The notes: generated by a model from the letters alone, not told the origin. 64,000 nucleotides of DNA from Alkalibacterium sp. (GCA_007692455.1 RECC01000036.1:281884-345883), one strand, 5' to 3'. Shown: positions 51,762 to 62,206, counted from the stretch's first letter. Numbers and translations: made by a program.

Positions 51762-52692
51762 CGTTACAATCAGCAATGAAGCTTCAGAAGCAGTTACATC
51801 CATCTTCACTGAACTAGGGTCAGCTGGGGTTTCAGTCACTGACAGAAATGATTTCCTGAAACTTCCTGAGTATGGCCATGATACACTTTGGGAACTGAAT
51901 GAAGCTGATTTTCCTGAAAACGGGGTGCTGATTAAGGGGTATTTCACCGAATTTGATGACTTGAGTGCTATTGAAGAAAATCTTAAGACAAAAATAGCGG
52001 AATTGGCTGATTTCGGGCTGTCAATCAGCGGCTATTCACTGAAGGTAGTAGACGTCAAAGAAGAAGAATGGGCTACTGCATGGAAGAAATATTACTTTCC
52101 AGTAGCCGTTACACGTTTCATGACGATTGTACCTCAATGGGAAGAATATGAACCGAAGTTTCAAGACGAACGCGTATGTTTTCTTGATCCCGGCTTGGCT
52201 TTTGGAACAGGCACTCATCCAACTACCCAGTTGTGTATTCAGGCACTGGAAGCGCAAGTCAGAAAAGGTCATACGGTATTTGATGTTGGGACCGGCTCAG
52301 GTGTATTGTCAATTGTCAGTGCCCTTTATGGAGCTGAAACGATTAAAGCATTTGACCTGGATGAAGTAGCTGTCAAGTCGGCAAAAGACAATATGGCGCT
52401 AAACCATTTGGATGAAACCATTGATGTTAAGGCCAATAACTTACTTAAGGGTATCGCTGACAAAGCGGACATCATTGTAGCAAATATTCTTACAGAAATT
52501 ATTATTCCGTTTGTACCGGATGCTTATGCCCATCTTAACGATGAGGGTCTGTTTATATGCTCGGGAATCATCGAGAGCAAAAAAGATGAAGTGATTAAAG
52601 AATTGAAAAAAAATAATTTTGAAATATTGCAGGTTAACCAGATGAAAGATTGGGTAGCTATTATTTCAAAAAAAGAAAATAAGGACGTGTAA
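51739..52692 (+). CDS. prmA: Ribosomal protein L11 methyltransferase
   Basis: SAM-dependent enzyme that trimethylates L11; 317 residues. The N-terminal recognition domain has [39 protein letters not shown] and [20 protein letters not shown] form the SAM site, and [15 protein letters not shown] is the catalytic-loop region. ATG at 51739 follows AAAGGATGACGAGT within the end of the previous gene. deoC follows after 5 bp. Confidence 0.95.
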   Translation: MTAWKEFSVTISNEASEAVTSIFTELGSAGVSVTDRNDFLKLPEYGHDTLWELNEADFPENGVLIKGYFTEFDDLSAIEENLKTKIAELADFGLSISGYSLKVVDVKEEEWATAWKKYYFPVAVTRFMTIVPQWEEYEPKFQDERVCFLDPGLAFGTGTHPTTQLCIQALEAQVRKGHTVFDVGTGSGVLSIVSALYGAETIKAFDLDEVAVKSAKDNMALNHLDETIDVKANNLLKGIADKADIIVANILTEIIIPFVPDAYAHLNDEGLFICSGIIESKKDEVIKELKKNNFEILQVNQMKDWVAIISKKENKDV

Positions 52693-52697
52693 ATATA

Positions 52698-53366
52698 ATG
52701 GAAAAAATCGAAAAATATTTAGATCATACAGTACTTAAGCCCGAATCAACTGATTTGGACATTCAGAAAGCATGCCTGGACGCAAAGAAATATGATTTTA
52801 AAGCGGTTTGCATTCAGCCTATGTGGGTGAAATATACGGCGGATATGCTGAAAGGTTCTGATGTGAATACGTGTACGGTTATCGGTTTCCCTCTGGGAGC
52901 CAACACATCTGATGTGAAAGCCTACGAGGCAAAACAGGCTGTTAAGGATGGCGCTGTTGAAGTTGATATGGTAATCAATATTGGTGCTGTTAAGAGTGAA
53001 GATTTTTCTCTTGTTCATGATGACATCAAAGCTGTTGTAGATGCAGTCAAGGGCAAGGCTATTGTTAAAGTCATTATCGAAACATGCTTGCTTACCGAAA
53101 ATGAAAAAGTTAGAGCCTGTGAAATTTCCAAACGTGCCGGAGCAGATTTTGTGAAAACATCAACCGGATTTTCAACTGGTGGAGCTACAGTGGAAGACAT
53201 TAAACTCATGCGACAAACAGTGGGCAGTAAAATGGGCGTGAAAGCTTCAGGCGGCGTTCGTTCAATTGAGGATGCACATGCAATGATTGAAGCTGGCGCA
53301 ACCCGTATTGGAACGTCAAATGGCGTAGCGATTGTAGAAGGAAAAGAAGCGACTGAATCTTACTAA
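52698..53366 (+). CDS. deoC: Deoxyribose-phosphate aldolase
   Basis: Cleaves 2-deoxyribose 5-phosphate to acetaldehyde and glyceraldehyde 3-phosphate; 222 residues. The Schiff-base Lys153 is in [10 protein letters not shown], with Lys182 region KASGGVR and Asp90 in [19 protein letters not shown] before ATG has weak ribosome-binding sequence (AAGGACGTG further up). It ends the unit; a terminator lies 60 bp beyond. It sits oddly among repair and methylation genes. Confidence 0.96.
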   Translation: MEKIEKYLDHTVLKPESTDLDIQKACLDAKKYDFKAVCIQPMWVKYTADMLKGSDVNTCTVIGFPLGANTSDVKAYEAKQAVKDGAVEVDMVINIGAVKSEDFSLVHDDIKAVVDAVKGKAIVKVIIETCLLTENEKVRACEISKRAGADFVKTSTGFSTGGATVEDIKLMRQTVGSKMGVKASGGVRSIEDAHAMIEAGATRIGTSNGVAIVEGKEATESY

Positions 53367-53384
53367 ATCAGTCATTTTGGATTG

Positions 53385-53413
53385 TTGAAGTATCTGCAGA
53401 AAAGCTATATAAT
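53385..53413 (+). promoter_or_regulatory. Promoter of relA
   Basis: TTGAAG (53385-53390), 17 bp, then a perfect TATAAT (53408-53413). It lies upstream of the deoC terminator, which begins about 13 bp after the -10. Confidence 0.65.
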
Positions 53414-53426
53414 AAAGTATGGACTG

Positions 53427-53454
53427 ACCAGCACTTAAATGAGTGCTGGTTTTC
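53427..53454 (+). terminator. Terminator hairpin between deoC and relA
   Basis: ACCAGCACTT (53427-53436) pairs with GAGTGCTGGT (53441-53450) across AAAT, followed by TTTC. It lies inside the likely relA leader. Confidence 0.8.
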
Positions 53455-53505
53455 TTATCATTTAATTAACTAATTAAGGACCCTTATAGATTGAAGGTGA
53501 AACAC

Positions 53506-55719
53506 GTGTCTCAAAATAAAGATTATACCCCTCAGGAAGTCATTGCACTGTGTCTGACTTATATGAACAGTGAACATGTTTCCTTTGTAAAAAAAGCATT
53601 TGACCTTGCTGATGAAGCTCACAGCGGTCAGATGAGAAAATCTGGTGAATCCTATATCATGCATCCGGTTCAGGTTGCCGGAATACTGGCTGAACTTCGT
53701 ATGGATCCGGTCACTGTTGCGACAGGTTTTTTACATGACGTGGTCGAAGATACTGACTACACCTATCAGCAGATATCTGATTTATTTTCTCCAGAAGTGG
53801 CTAGTCTCGTAGATGGTGTAACTAAACTGGGGAAATTAAAGTTCAGATCGAAAAAAGAACATCAGGCAGAAAATCACCGTAAAATGCTGCTGGCGATGGC
53901 TCAAGATGTACGTGTAGTTCTGGTTAAGCTAGCAGACCGACTGCATAATATGCGTACACTTAAACATCACCGGCCTGAAAAGCAGAGAGAAATAGCAAAA
54001 GAAACACTCGATATTTATGCACCACTTGCTGATCGTCTCGGTATTAACCGAATGAAGTGGGAACTGGAAGACACGTCACTTCGCTATTTAAACCCTCAAC
54101 AGTATTATCGTATCGTTCATTTAATGAATTCACGTAGAGAAGACCGGGAGAGGTATATAGAAGATGCTAAACAAGCTATTCAGATATCTGTAGACGAGCT
54201 TGAAATAGAGGCTCAGATTACCGGTCGTCCAAAACATATTTATTCAATATACAAGAAAATGAAGAGTCAGAAAAAGCAGTTTACTGAAATATACGACTTG
54301 CTTGCTATTCGAATTATCGTTGATTCCATTAAAGACTGTTATGCTGTCTTAGGGGCAATCCATACCAGATGGAAGCCCATGCCTGGTCGCTTTAAAGATT
54401 ATATCGCGATGCCGAAAGCTAACATGTATCAGTCTCTTCATACGACGGTTCTTGGCCCGAATGCAACTCCCCTGGAAGTACAGATTCGAACGAAAAAAAT
54501 GCATGAAATTGCCGAGTACGGGGTAGCTGCCCACTGGGCTTATAAAGAAGGGATTTCCAAAAATCTGGATAACGATGAGTTAAGTCAGCATATTTCCTGG
54601 TTCAGAGATATCCTGGAACTTCAAAGTGAATCTAGTAACGCCAGCGACTTCATGGACTCGATTAAACAGGATATATTCAAAGACAAAGTCTATGTGTTCA
54701 GTCCTAAAGGTGATGTCATGGAGCTGCCGTCCGGTTCAAGTACGCTGGATTTTGCCTACCATGTGCATACAGAAGTCGGAAATAAATCTATGGGTGCAAA
54801 AGTAAACGGAAAAATTGTGCCATTAAACTATAAATTAAAAACAGGTGACATTGTTGAAATGCTGACGTCGTCCAGTTCCTTTGGCCCTAGTCGAGACTGG
54901 CTGAATTATGTGAATACCTCTAAAGCTAAAAACAAAATCAAGCGTTTCTTTAAAACTCAGGAAAAAGAAAAGAATATTGAACGTGGAAAAGACACTCTCG
55001 AAAGATTATTGATTGAGATGGACTTTAATCCGAAAGATATTCTAAAAAAAGAAAGTGTAAAAAAAGTAGCTGAGCGCTTCAACTACAGCAATGATGAAGA
55101 TTTGTATGCCGCTATCGGATACGGAGAAGTCAAGAGTGCGACAGTGGCTAATCGTTTGACAGACAAAGCCCGTAAAGAGAGAGAAAAAGAGCAAATCCAG
55201 CTTGATGAAACGACTGGCAATATTGAACTGAAAGGCAAGAAAGAACCTGAAAAAATGAAAATCCGCCATGAAGGTGGAGTTGTTATACAGGGTGCAGACA
55301 ACTTGCTTATACGACTAAGCAAATGCTGTAACCCAGTGCCGGGAGATCAGATTGTAGGCTATATAACTCGTGGACGAGGAGTATCCATCCACCGGAAAGA
55401 CTGTCCGAATATTCAAGGTACTGAAGATCAGCGAAATCGCCTGATTGATGTGGAATGGGAATCAACAGATAGTAAAAAAGAATACAATGCTGAACTTCAA
55501 ATTGAGGGCTATGACCGATCCGGCTTCTTGAATGAAATACTTCAAGTTGTAAACTCTCAGACAAATAAACTGAGTAATATTAACGGTAAAGTTGACAAGA
55601 ACGGTACTGCGATAATCAAGTTGACTATTGGCATTCAGAACTTAAAAGAGCTGGAACAAATAGTCGATAAAGTTAAAACGGTTCCTGAAGTCTATTCAGT
55701 TAAACGTATAACCTCATAA
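53506..55719 (+). CDS. relA: Bifunctional (p)ppGpp synthetase/hydrolase
   Basis: Rel enzyme of 737 residues that makes and degrades the stringent-response alarmone. The HD hydrolase region contains YIMHPVQVAGILAELRMDP and FLHDVVEDTD. The synthetase has GRFKDYIAMPKANMYQSLHT. TGS (VYVFSPKGDVMELPSGSSTL), zinc-finger-like CCNPVPGDQI and ACT domains follow. GTG at 53506 is chosen because AAGGTGA is 5 nt upstream; a TTG at 53491 is possible. dtd follows as in Bacillus. Confidence 0.94.
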   Translation: MSQNKDYTPQEVIALCLTYMNSEHVSFVKKAFDLADEAHSGQMRKSGESYIMHPVQVAGILAELRMDPVTVATGFLHDVVEDTDYTYQQISDLFSPEVASLVDGVTKLGKLKFRSKKEHQAENHRKMLLAMAQDVRVVLVKLADRLHNMRTLKHHRPEKQREIAKETLDIYAPLADRLGINRMKWELEDTSLRYLNPQQYYRIVHLMNSRREDRERYIEDAKQAIQISVDELEIEAQITGRPKHIYSIYKKMKSQKKQFTEIYDLLAIRIIVDSIKDCYAVLGAIHTRWKPMPGRFKDYIAMPKANMYQSLHTTVLGPNATPLEVQIRTKKMHEIAEYGVAAHWAYKEGISKNLDNDELSQHISWFRDILELQSESSNASDFMDSIKQDIFKDKVYVFSPKGDVMELPSGSSTLDFAYHVHTEVGNKSMGAKVNGKIVPLNYKLKTGDIVEMLTSSSSFGPSRDWLNYVNTSKAKNKIKRFFKTQEKEKNIERGKDTLERLLIEMDFNPKDILKKESVKKVAERFNYSNDEDLYAAIGYGEVKSATVANRLTDKARKEREKEQIQLDETTGNIELKGKKEPEKMKIRHEGGVVIQGADNLLIRLSKCCNPVPGDQIVGYITRGRGVSIHRKDCPNIQGTEDQRNRLIDVEWESTDSKKEYNAELQIEGYDRSGFLNEILQVVNSQTNKLSNINGKVDKNGTAIIKLTIGIQNLKELEQIVDKVKTVPEVYSVKRITS

Positions 55720-55744
55720 ATAATTTTTGAACAGGAGTTTTAAA

Positions 55745-56191
55745 GTGAGAGCAGTCATACAGCGAACGACTGATGCAAGTGTAAAAGTGGATAATGAAAT
55801 AACCGGTCAAATTGGGACAGGATTAGTTGTCCTACTGGGTGTGGAGGAAGCAGACACGACTGAAGATGCAGATTATCTGGTGCGCAAAATTGCCAATATG
55901 CGTATTTTTGAAGACGATAACGAGAAAATGAATCTTTCCTTAAACGATGTTCACGGAGCGGTTCTATCCATTTCTCAGTTTACTTTACATGCTGATACGA
56001 AAAAGGGAAACCGACCGTCTTTTACAAAAGCCGCAAAACCAGAGAAAGCTGACGAGCTCTATAAGTATTTTAATGAAAATCTGAGAGAACAGGATGTGCC
56101 GGTAGAAACAGGCTCATTTGGAGCTCACATGGAAGTTCAGTTAATGAACGACGGCCCTGTCACTATAATGATTGATTCAAAAAATAAATAA
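55745..56191 (+). CDS. dtd: D-aminoacyl-tRNA deacylase
   Basis: Removes D-amino acids from mischarged tRNAs; 148 residues. MRAVIQRTTDASVKVDN is the family start; SISQFTLHAD and the cross-subunit Gly-Pro motif NDGPVTIMID are present. GTG at 55745 has CAGGAG 7 nt upstream; an earlier in-frame start at 55727 has no binding site. It follows relA by 25 bp, a conserved pairing. Confidence 0.95.
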   Translation: MRAVIQRTTDASVKVDNEITGQIGTGLVVLLGVEEADTTEDADYLVRKIANMRIFEDDNEKMNLSLNDVHGAVLSISQFTLHADTKKGNRPSFTKAAKPEKADELYKYFNENLREQDVPVETGSFGAHMEVQLMNDGPVTIMIDSKNK

Positions 56192-56195
56192 AGCG

Positions 56196-56235
56196 AAAAA
56201 TCCGGAATTCTCAATTAGAGAATTCCGGATTTTTT
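56196..56235. terminator. Bidirectional terminator between dtd and the amidase gene
   Basis: A 17-bp stem, AAAAATCCGGAATTCTC (56196-56212) with GAGAATTCCGGATTTTT (56218-56234), loop AATTA. A and T runs on both sides suit both strands. Confidence 0.92.
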
Positions 56236-56288
56236 ACTGTTTGATAGTTTAAAAGAATAGACTAGTTTAAGCAAATCTGATTAGCTAA

Positions 56289-57611
56289 TCAGGGTCTGAA
56301 GTACTCGGACATACCCTGGAATATAGCATCTGCAATGGTCTGGTGATAGTGATCAGTGTTAATAAGACTGATATCAAAATCATGATTCATATAACCCAGT
56401 TCAAGAAGCACAGCTTTCTGACCGTTATTTCTCAGTACAAAGAAATCAGCTTGCCGGACACCGTTGTTTCTAAGGGGACCGTTTTGTGTTAAGAAATGGT
56501 TAATTGATTCAGCGAGTTCTTTCTCTGTTTCAGAATGATAGTAGGTGGTTGTGCCGCTCATGGAATTTGGAATTTCTACAGCATCATAATGAATACTAAT
56601 GAACGCATCCGCCTGCGCTCGATGAGCGTAGTATACGCGATCATTCAGTGATAGAAACGTATCATCACTTCTTGTCAGGATGACGTTTGCTCCAGCGTTC
56701 TGCAGGCGATTAGCCAAGTGTAGAGATGTGCTGAGTGCAATATCGGCTTCAACAAATGATCCGTCGGGTGCCACTGCCCCAGGGTCCTTACCTCCGTGTC
56801 CTGCATCAATTACGATAGTCGCCTCCGCAAGGGTTGCTACATAAGCTGATGATGTATCCGGTTCGACGGGTTGATCTACAGTTTCTGCAGGTTCAGTGAG
56901 CCAGCTTGCAATATAGGCTTGAGTTCCGTCTTCTAATTCAATCATATACCACTCATTTTCTTCTTCAAGAACGGTAAACTCCTGCAGTGTGGTTAATGTT
57001 GCAAGAATAGCTGAATCTGTGTTAGGTTCCGCTCGCAGATTAGTCGGGTTCATGCCGGCTTTTATCAGCTTTTTATCGGAATCCTGCTCTACTTGTTGTT
57101 CAGGAAGACTGTCATTCGTCCGTTCAATATAATTCTCATGTATCCAGGCGACTCTGTTATTGTAAAGTATCTGTATCCAATCATTTTCTGAATAGAGTAT
57201 CTGGAATTCATCATTTAAAAATACTGTACCGATCACAGCTGAGTCAGTAGAAGAGAACTGCCTTACATTAACTTCATTGGCCGTAATCCTGCCTACAATT
57301 CTATTGTCAACTGAGACTTCTTCATTTTCAACCAGCCAGCTGGCAACCCATCCAATTTCATTATTCTCTGAACGGACCCTATACCACTGGTTTTCTTCAC
57401 CTAAAATCGTGAGTTGATCTTCTTCATGGACTTGAGTAAGGATTTCGTGCGACAGTCCGGGACCAAAGCGTACATTGAGAGTACTGGCGAGCACAGTTAC
57501 TTTGTTTTCATTGGCTAGCACGGCTAAAGAACCCATCATCAACATGAGCAAGCCTATGATTATAAAAAGAAAAGTTTTTTTAGTCAGATTTCTATTTACC
57601 AGAGAATTCAA
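56289..57611 (-). CDS. N-acetylmuramoyl-L-alanine amidase with SH3 repeats
   Basis: Secreted or membrane-anchored wall hydrolase of 440 residues. An N-terminal signal/anchor helix (TFLFIIIGLLMLMMGSLAVL) is followed by three bacterial SH3 domains at about 33-95, 105-165 and 178-237 that bind peptidoglycan. An Amidase_3 domain (about 258-437) has zinc ligands in DAGHGG, VEAD, SIHYDA and LELGY. TTG at 57611 has GGAGGTGA 7 nt upstream. A homologue (yrvJ) lies between dtd and hisS in Bacillus. Confidence 0.93.
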   Translation of the reverse strand: MNSLVNRNLTKKTFLFIIIGLLMLMMGSLAVLANENKVTVLASTLNVRFGPGLSHEILTQVHEEDQLTILGEENQWYRVRSENNEIGWVASWLVENEEVSVDNRIVGRITANEVNVRQFSSTDSAVIGTVFLNDEFQILYSENDWIQILYNNRVAWIHENYIERTNDSLPEQQVEQDSDKKLIKAGMNPTNLRAEPNTDSAILATLTTLQEFTVLEEENEWYMIELEDGTQAYIASWLTEPAETVDQPVEPDTSSAYVATLAEATIVIDAGHGGKDPGAVAPDGSFVEADIALSTSLHLANRLQNAGANVILTRSDDTFLSLNDRVYYAHRAQADAFISIHYDAVEIPNSMSGTTTYYHSETEKELAESINHFLTQNGPLRNNGVRQADFFVLRNNGQKAVLLELGYMNHDFDISLINTDHYHQTIADAIFQGMSEYFRP

Positions 57612-57643
57612 TATGTACTCACCTCCATAATTTAGTTTGTTTA

Positions 57644-57673
57644 ATTATACTTCTTTTATGACAAATTTAGCAA
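57644..57673 (-). promoter_or_regulatory. Amidase promoter P1
   Basis: On the minus strand TTGCTA, 18 bp, TATAAT (plus 57668-57673 and 57644-57649), 33 bp before the start codon. Confidence 0.65.
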
Positions 57674-57709
57674 TCTTTTTTTAAAAACACTGACGCATTC
57701 TTATATTCT

Positions 57710-57739
57710 ATTATACTTCTTTTCCTCCTCTTAATTCAA
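57710..57739 (-). promoter_or_regulatory. Amidase promoter P2 (upstream copy)
   Basis: On the minus strand TTGAAT, 18 bp, TATAAT. The -10 and its flank (ATTATACTTCTTTT on plus) repeat those of P1 66 bp away. Confidence 0.5.
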
Positions 57740-57776
57740 CGTTAAAATGTAAGGGATTACATATGAAAGTGGTGTA

Positions 57777-57805
57777 TTGACTTTCAAAAATCTTTCTTGT
57801 AAGCT
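57777..57805 (+). promoter_or_regulatory. Promoter of the hisS-aspS operon
   Basis: TTGACT (57777-57782), 17 bp, then TAAGCT (57800-57805), a poor -10. TATAGG at 57806 is an alternative with a longer gap. It precedes the T-box leader. Confidence 0.4.
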
Positions 57806-57819
57806 TATAGGAAGAATTA

Positions 57820-58066
57820 AATACACACATCCACAATGAGGACTGCAAATCAAAAGGCTTTTCAGAGATAGATCTCCCTGGCTGAAAGAGATCTGAAGCA
57901 ACTGGATTGAATGACACCTTACAGGAATGATAAGGAAACTTATCACGCGAGAGCGTTAAATCTGTTGAGAGAAAGTCAAGAGACTTTCTAAACTAAGGTG
58001 GCACCACGTGAATACCTGACACGTCCTTTTTCTATTCGTTATGAGTAGGAAGGGATTTTTTTTATG
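57820..58066 (+). ncRNA. T-box riboswitch upstream of hisS-aspS, specifier GAC (Asp)
   Basis: The T-box sequence AAGGTGGCACCACG is at 57995-58008. Stem I includes AATC/GATT around 57850-57910 and GAGG/CCTT at its base. The specifier-loop strand reads GAA-T-GAC-ACC with GAC at 57913-57915, the Asp codon. Hairpins GATAAG-gaaa-CTTATC and GAAAGTC-aaga-GACTTTC follow. A terminator forms from GTCCTTTTTCTATTC and GAGTAGGAAGGGAT before eight T. Uncharged tRNA would favour the antiterminator and allow synthetase expression. The tRNA-end bulge is TGGC, which pairs with discriminator G as in tRNA-Asp. Confidence 0.9.
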
Positions 58067-58101
58067 CACTAAATAACGTTTACAAGAGTGGAGGACTTAT
58101 T

Positions 58102-59409
58102 ATGAATTACCAGAAGTTAAAAGGTACAGCTGATTTACTGCCAAATGAGACAGTGAAATGGCAGCACATTGAAGAAAAAGCATTGAATTTACTTAAAAAA
58201 TACCGTTTTGAAGAAATTAGAACGCCGCTGTTTGAGCAGCTTGAGCTATTCGCGCGCGGGGTTGGAGAAACAAGCGATATTGTAACGAAAGAAATGTATG
58301 ATTTTTTTGATAAGGGTAATCGCCATATTGCGTTGAGACCTGAAGGAACTGCCGGGGTTGTCCGTTCATTTGTCGAAAACAAATTGTACGGTCCGGAATT
58401 CCAGAAGCCGACTAAATTGTTTTATATCGGTCCGATGTTCCGTTATGAGCGTCCACAAAGCGGTAGACAGCGCCAGTTCCACCAGCTAGGGGTAGAAGTG
58501 TTTGGAAGTAAAAACCCTTCTACTGATGTGGAAACGATGCTTCTGGCTATGGACTTATTCAGACAATATGGCATTGATGATTTGACACTGGTCATTAATT
58601 CACTTGGAAGCAGTTCGTCACGACAAGATTACAGAACAGCGCTGATTGACTACCTAGAGCCGTATTTTGATCAGTTGAGTCAGGACTCTAAAGAGCGTCT
58701 ATATAAAAATCCTCTTAGAGTACTCGACAGCAAAGACCGGAAAGACAAGGAAATTGTAAAAGATGCCCCATCAATTCTTGACTACCTTGACGATGAATCA
58801 CAAAAGCATTTTGAAATGGTTAAAAATATGCTTGAAGACTTATCGATTCCTTACGTGATTGACACGAATATGGTCAGAGGTCTGGATTACTACAATGACA
58901 CGATATTTGAAATCATTACGACAAATCCTAAATTTGGCGCCAATGCGACCATTTGTGCCGGGGGACGCTACGACGGTTTAGTTGAAGAAGTAGGCGGACC
59001 TGAAACGTCGGCATTCGGCTTTGGTTTTGGACTGGAACGACTGATTCTTCTATTAGATCACATGAATTACAGTTTTCCCGATACTAATCCTTTGGATGCC
59101 TATATAGTGACCATCGGTGAGAAAGCGAACAGTGAAGCTAACAAACTGGCTTTCCACTTGAGGCAGCAGGGACAGTCTGTCGAAAGAGAATTCATGAACA
59201 GAAAACCTGCTAAACAATTTAAAACAGCTGACAAAATGAAGGCTGCTTATGTCTTTATACTTGGAGATAATGAAATTGAACAGGGGATAGTACAAGTTAA
59301 GAACTTACAGTCGGGTGTGCAGAGTGAAGTGGCTTTGTCTGACGTGTACAGTGAGTTTGAACGAACTATTAATAAACTTGAGAGTGATTTGAAAAGAGAG
59401 GAAGAGTAG
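58102..59409 (+). CDS. hisS: Histidyl-tRNA synthetase
   Basis: Class II synthetase of 435 residues. Motif 1 is near [16 protein letters not shown], motif 2 is [20 protein letters not shown], the histidine-specific [13 protein letters not shown] and motif 3 [13 protein letters not shown] are intact, and the anticodon domain follows. ATG at 58102 follows GTGGAGGACTTATT. It lies directly after the T-box and is followed by aspS with one base between the stop and next ATG. Confidence 0.97.
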   Translation: MNYQKLKGTADLLPNETVKWQHIEEKALNLLKKYRFEEIRTPLFEQLELFARGVGETSDIVTKEMYDFFDKGNRHIALRPEGTAGVVRSFVENKLYGPEFQKPTKLFYIGPMFRYERPQSGRQRQFHQLGVEVFGSKNPSTDVETMLLAMDLFRQYGIDDLTLVINSLGSSSSRQDYRTALIDYLEPYFDQLSQDSKERLYKNPLRVLDSKDRKDKEIVKDAPSILDYLDDESQKHFEMVKNMLEDLSIPYVIDTNMVRGLDYYNDTIFEIITTNPKFGANATICAGGRYDGLVEEVGGPETSAFGFGFGLERLILLLDHMNYSFPDTNPLDAYIVTIGEKANSEANKLAFHLRQQGQSVEREFMNRKPAKQFKTADKMKAAYVFILGDNEIEQGIVQVKNLQSGVQSEVALSDVYSEFERTINKLESDLKREEE

Positions 59410-59410
59410 C

Positions 59411-61192
59411 ATGAAAAGAACAGCATACTGCGGAGAGCTAACGAAAGTATTTGAAGAACAGACAGTAACCGTCAAAGGATGGGTACAGAAAAGAAGAGAC
59501 CTTGGAGGAATGATTTTCATTGACCTCAGAGACCGTGAAGGCATTGTTCAAGTTGTATTCAATGGTCAGATAAGCGAAGAAGCCCTTGCAGTGGCTGAAA
59601 AAATGCGTTCGGAATATATTATTTCCGTAACCGGAAAAGTGGTTGCACGTGATGCAGCTCAAGTAAACCCTGATATGCACACGGGGGAAGTGGAACTAGT
59701 TGCTGATTCAGCAGTAATTATCAATGAATCCAAGACACCGGTCTTTGATATTTCAGATAAGGGTGAAGTGTCTGATGACTTGCGTCTGAAATACCGCTAC
59801 CTTGATTTGAGACGTCCACGGATGCAGGAAAACATGAAACTGCGTCACGCCGTAAAGAAATCATTTAGAGATTTCCTGGACAGCAAAGGCTATCTGGATA
59901 TTGAAACACCTTACCTGACTAAATCAACACCTGAAGGCGCAAGAGACTATCTGGTACCGGCACGAATGAGTCAGGGTAAGTTCTTTGCCTTGCCGCAGTC
60001 ACCCCAACTGTTCAAGCAGCTCTTAATGAGTTCCGGTTTTGACAAGTATTATCAGATTGTTCGCTGTTTCAGAGATGAAGATTTACGTGGAGACAGACAG
60101 CCTGAGTTTACGCAAGTTGATATTGAATCCAGCTTTTCTGACAAAGAAGAAATTCAGTCAGTGATGGAAGAACTGCTGGTCAAGCTGGTTAAGGACGTGA
60201 AAGGCATTGAAGTTTCGGCTCCTTTCCCGCGTCTGACATATAAAGAAGCGCTTGAAAGATTCGGAAGCGACAAGCCTGACTTGCGTTTTGACATGGAACT
60301 CGTCGATTTAAATGACATTGCCCGCAGTTCAAAATTTAAAGTCTTTTCGTCAGCTGTTGAAAATAGCGGCATGGTAAAAGGACTGACTGTTAAAGGTGCA
60401 GCTGATCAATATTCACGCAAAAATATCGATAAGCTGGAGTCAATTGCTAAAATATACGGAGCAAAAGGCCTGGCCTGGATGAAAGTCACCAGCGAAGGAT
60501 TAACCGGACCAATTTCAAAATTCTTTTCTGAAGAAGCAGATCAGTCAGCTTTACTGACTCAGATGAATGCTGAAGCCGGTGATTTACTGCTGTTTGTTGC
60601 AGATAAAGATAAGGTTGTCTACGATGCTCTAGGTTCTTTGAGAAATCATTTAGGGAAAGAACTGAACTTGATTGACACCTCCAAGATTGCGTTTGCCTGG
60701 ATTGTTGAGTGGCCGCTGCTTGAATACGATGAAGAGGAAGGCCGTTACAATGCGGCTCATCATCCTTTTACCAGCCCGGTCAAGGCTGATGAAGAACTGT
60801 TGAAGACTTCACCTGAGAAGGTCATGGCGGATGCATATGATATCGTACTGAACGGTTATGAAATTGGTGGTGGTTCGATGCGTATACATGACAGAAGCAT
60901 TCAGGAAGACATGTTCACGGCATTAGGATTTACTAAAGAAGAAGCCCAAAATCAGTTTGGCTTTTTAATGGATGCAATGGAATACGGCTTCCCACCTCAT
61001 GGAGGGATTGCTTTTGGACTCGACCGACTGGTTATGATATTAGCCAATGAGGAAAACATCCGTGAAGTCATAGCATTTCCTAAAAACGGTAAAGCTATGG
61101 ACCCATTGACAAACGCTCCTTCTGAAGTATCTACAGATCAGCTGGACGAACTGAAAATATCTCTTCAGACAATTGAAAAGACGGAGGATTAG
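59411..61192 (+). CDS. aspS: Aspartyl-tRNA synthetase
   Basis: Class II synthetase of 593 residues with an N-terminal OB anticodon domain ([20 protein letters not shown]). Motif 2 is [20 protein letters not shown], and motif 3 is [15 protein letters not shown]. The bacterial GAD insertion (about 310-420) is present. GAAGAGTAGC leads directly to ATG. It shares its leader T-box with hisS. Whether it is discriminating or also charges Asn-tRNA cannot be judged from the motifs. Confidence 0.97.
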   Translation: MKRTAYCGELTKVFEEQTVTVKGWVQKRRDLGGMIFIDLRDREGIVQVVFNGQISEEALAVAEKMRSEYIISVTGKVVARDAAQVNPDMHTGEVELVADSAVIINESKTPVFDISDKGEVSDDLRLKYRYLDLRRPRMQENMKLRHAVKKSFRDFLDSKGYLDIETPYLTKSTPEGARDYLVPARMSQGKFFALPQSPQLFKQLLMSSGFDKYYQIVRCFRDEDLRGDRQPEFTQVDIESSFSDKEEIQSVMEELLVKLVKDVKGIEVSAPFPRLTYKEALERFGSDKPDLRFDMELVDLNDIARSSKFKVFSSAVENSGMVKGLTVKGAADQYSRKNIDKLESIAKIYGAKGLAWMKVTSEGLTGPISKFFSEEADQSALLTQMNAEAGDLLLFVADKDKVVYDALGSLRNHLGKELNLIDTSKIAFAWIVEWPLLEYDEEEGRYNAAHHPFTSPVKADEELLKTSPEKVMADAYDIVLNGYEIGGGSMRIHDRSIQEDMFTALGFTKEEAQNQFGFLMDAMEYGFPPHGGIAFGLDRLVMILANEENIREVIAFPKNGKAMDPLTNAPSEVSTDQLDELKISLQTIEKTED

Positions 61193-61193
61193 A

Positions 61194-62093
61194 ATGGTTT
61201 TACTAGGTTCACATGTGTCAATGAAAGGCAAAGAAATGTTACTGGGAGCGGCTAAAGAAGCTGCTCTTTACGACGCTTCAACATTTATGATTTATACGGG
61301 AGCACCTCAAAACACGAGACGTAAAGCAGTGGAAGATATGAACATCGAATCAGGACAGTTGTTTATGAAAGATAACGGCATTGGGGTATCTGACATTGTA
61401 GTGCATGCGCCCTATATCATTAATTTAGGAAATACGATAAAAAAAGAAAATTATGCTTTTGCAGTCGAATTCATGAAAGACGAAATAAAACGTGCTGAAG
61501 CAGTTGGTGCGACTCAGATGACCATGCACCCAGGGGCACATGTCGGTGCAGGTGTTGAACCTGCTATTGAACAGATTGCCAAAGGCTTGAATGAAATTCT
61601 TCATGAAGATCAGACTCTTCAGATAGCCCTTGAAACAATGGCGGGTAAGGGAACAGAAATTGGTCGCAGTTTTGAAGAGCTGGCTCAGATTATTGAGAGA
61701 GTCGATTTGAAAGATAAAGTATCCGTCACCCTTGACACCTGTCATATTCATGACGGGGGTTACAATGTTAAAGAAGATTTTGATGGTGTGCTTGCAGAGT
61801 TTGACCGAATAATTGGCCTGGATTATCTAAAGGTCATTCATGTGAATGACTCAAAAAATGTAATGGGTGCGGCGAAAGATCGCCATGCTAATATCGGATA
61901 TGGAGAAATAGGGTTTGATGCACTTAATCACGTTGTACATCACCCTAAATTAACAGAATTACCAAAAATTTTGGAAACACCTTATGTAGGTGAAGATAAA
62001 AAGAACAAAAAACCACCATATAAGCACGAAATTCAAATGCTGAAGTCTCAGACATTTAATGATCGCTTAATGGAAGACATTTTAAACGCATAA
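61194..62093 (+). CDS. nfo: Endonuclease IV (AP endonuclease)
   Basis: Zinc-dependent AP endonuclease of 299 residues, incising DNA at abasic sites. The three family signatures are present as [23 protein letters not shown] and [10 protein letters not shown], along with the early HAPYIINL and [11 protein letters not shown] at 61194 follows GACGGAGGATTAGA, overlapping the end of aspS; a start 21 bp upstream is less likely. It shares the hisS-aspS transcript. Confidence 0.95.
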   Translation: MVLLGSHVSMKGKEMLLGAAKEAALYDASTFMIYTGAPQNTRRKAVEDMNIESGQLFMKDNGIGVSDIVVHAPYIINLGNTIKKENYAFAVEFMKDEIKRAEAVGATQMTMHPGAHVGAGVEPAIEQIAKGLNEILHEDQTLQIALETMAGKGTEIGRSFEELAQIIERVDLKDKVSVTLDTCHIHDGGYNVKEDFDGVLAEFDRIIGLDYLKVIHVNDSKNVMGAAKDRHANIGYGEIGFDALNHVVHHPKLTELPKILETPYVGEDKKNKKPPYKHEIQMLKSQTFNDRLMEDILNA

Positions 62094-62100
62094 AGGAAGA

Positions 62101-62129
62101 GGAGTCTGTAGGGAAACAGGCTCCTTTTT
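62101..62129 (+). terminator. Intrinsic terminator after nfo
   Basis: GGAGTCTGT (62101-62109) pairs with ACAGGCTCC (62116-62124), followed by TTTTTG. It closes the T-box operon. Confidence 0.85.
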
Positions 62130-62206
62130 GATATACTGATATTATTAAATATGGTAAATGTACCTGTCTGATTGTTATTCAGCAGGCTATTGAAAGGAGA
62201 GTCTAT

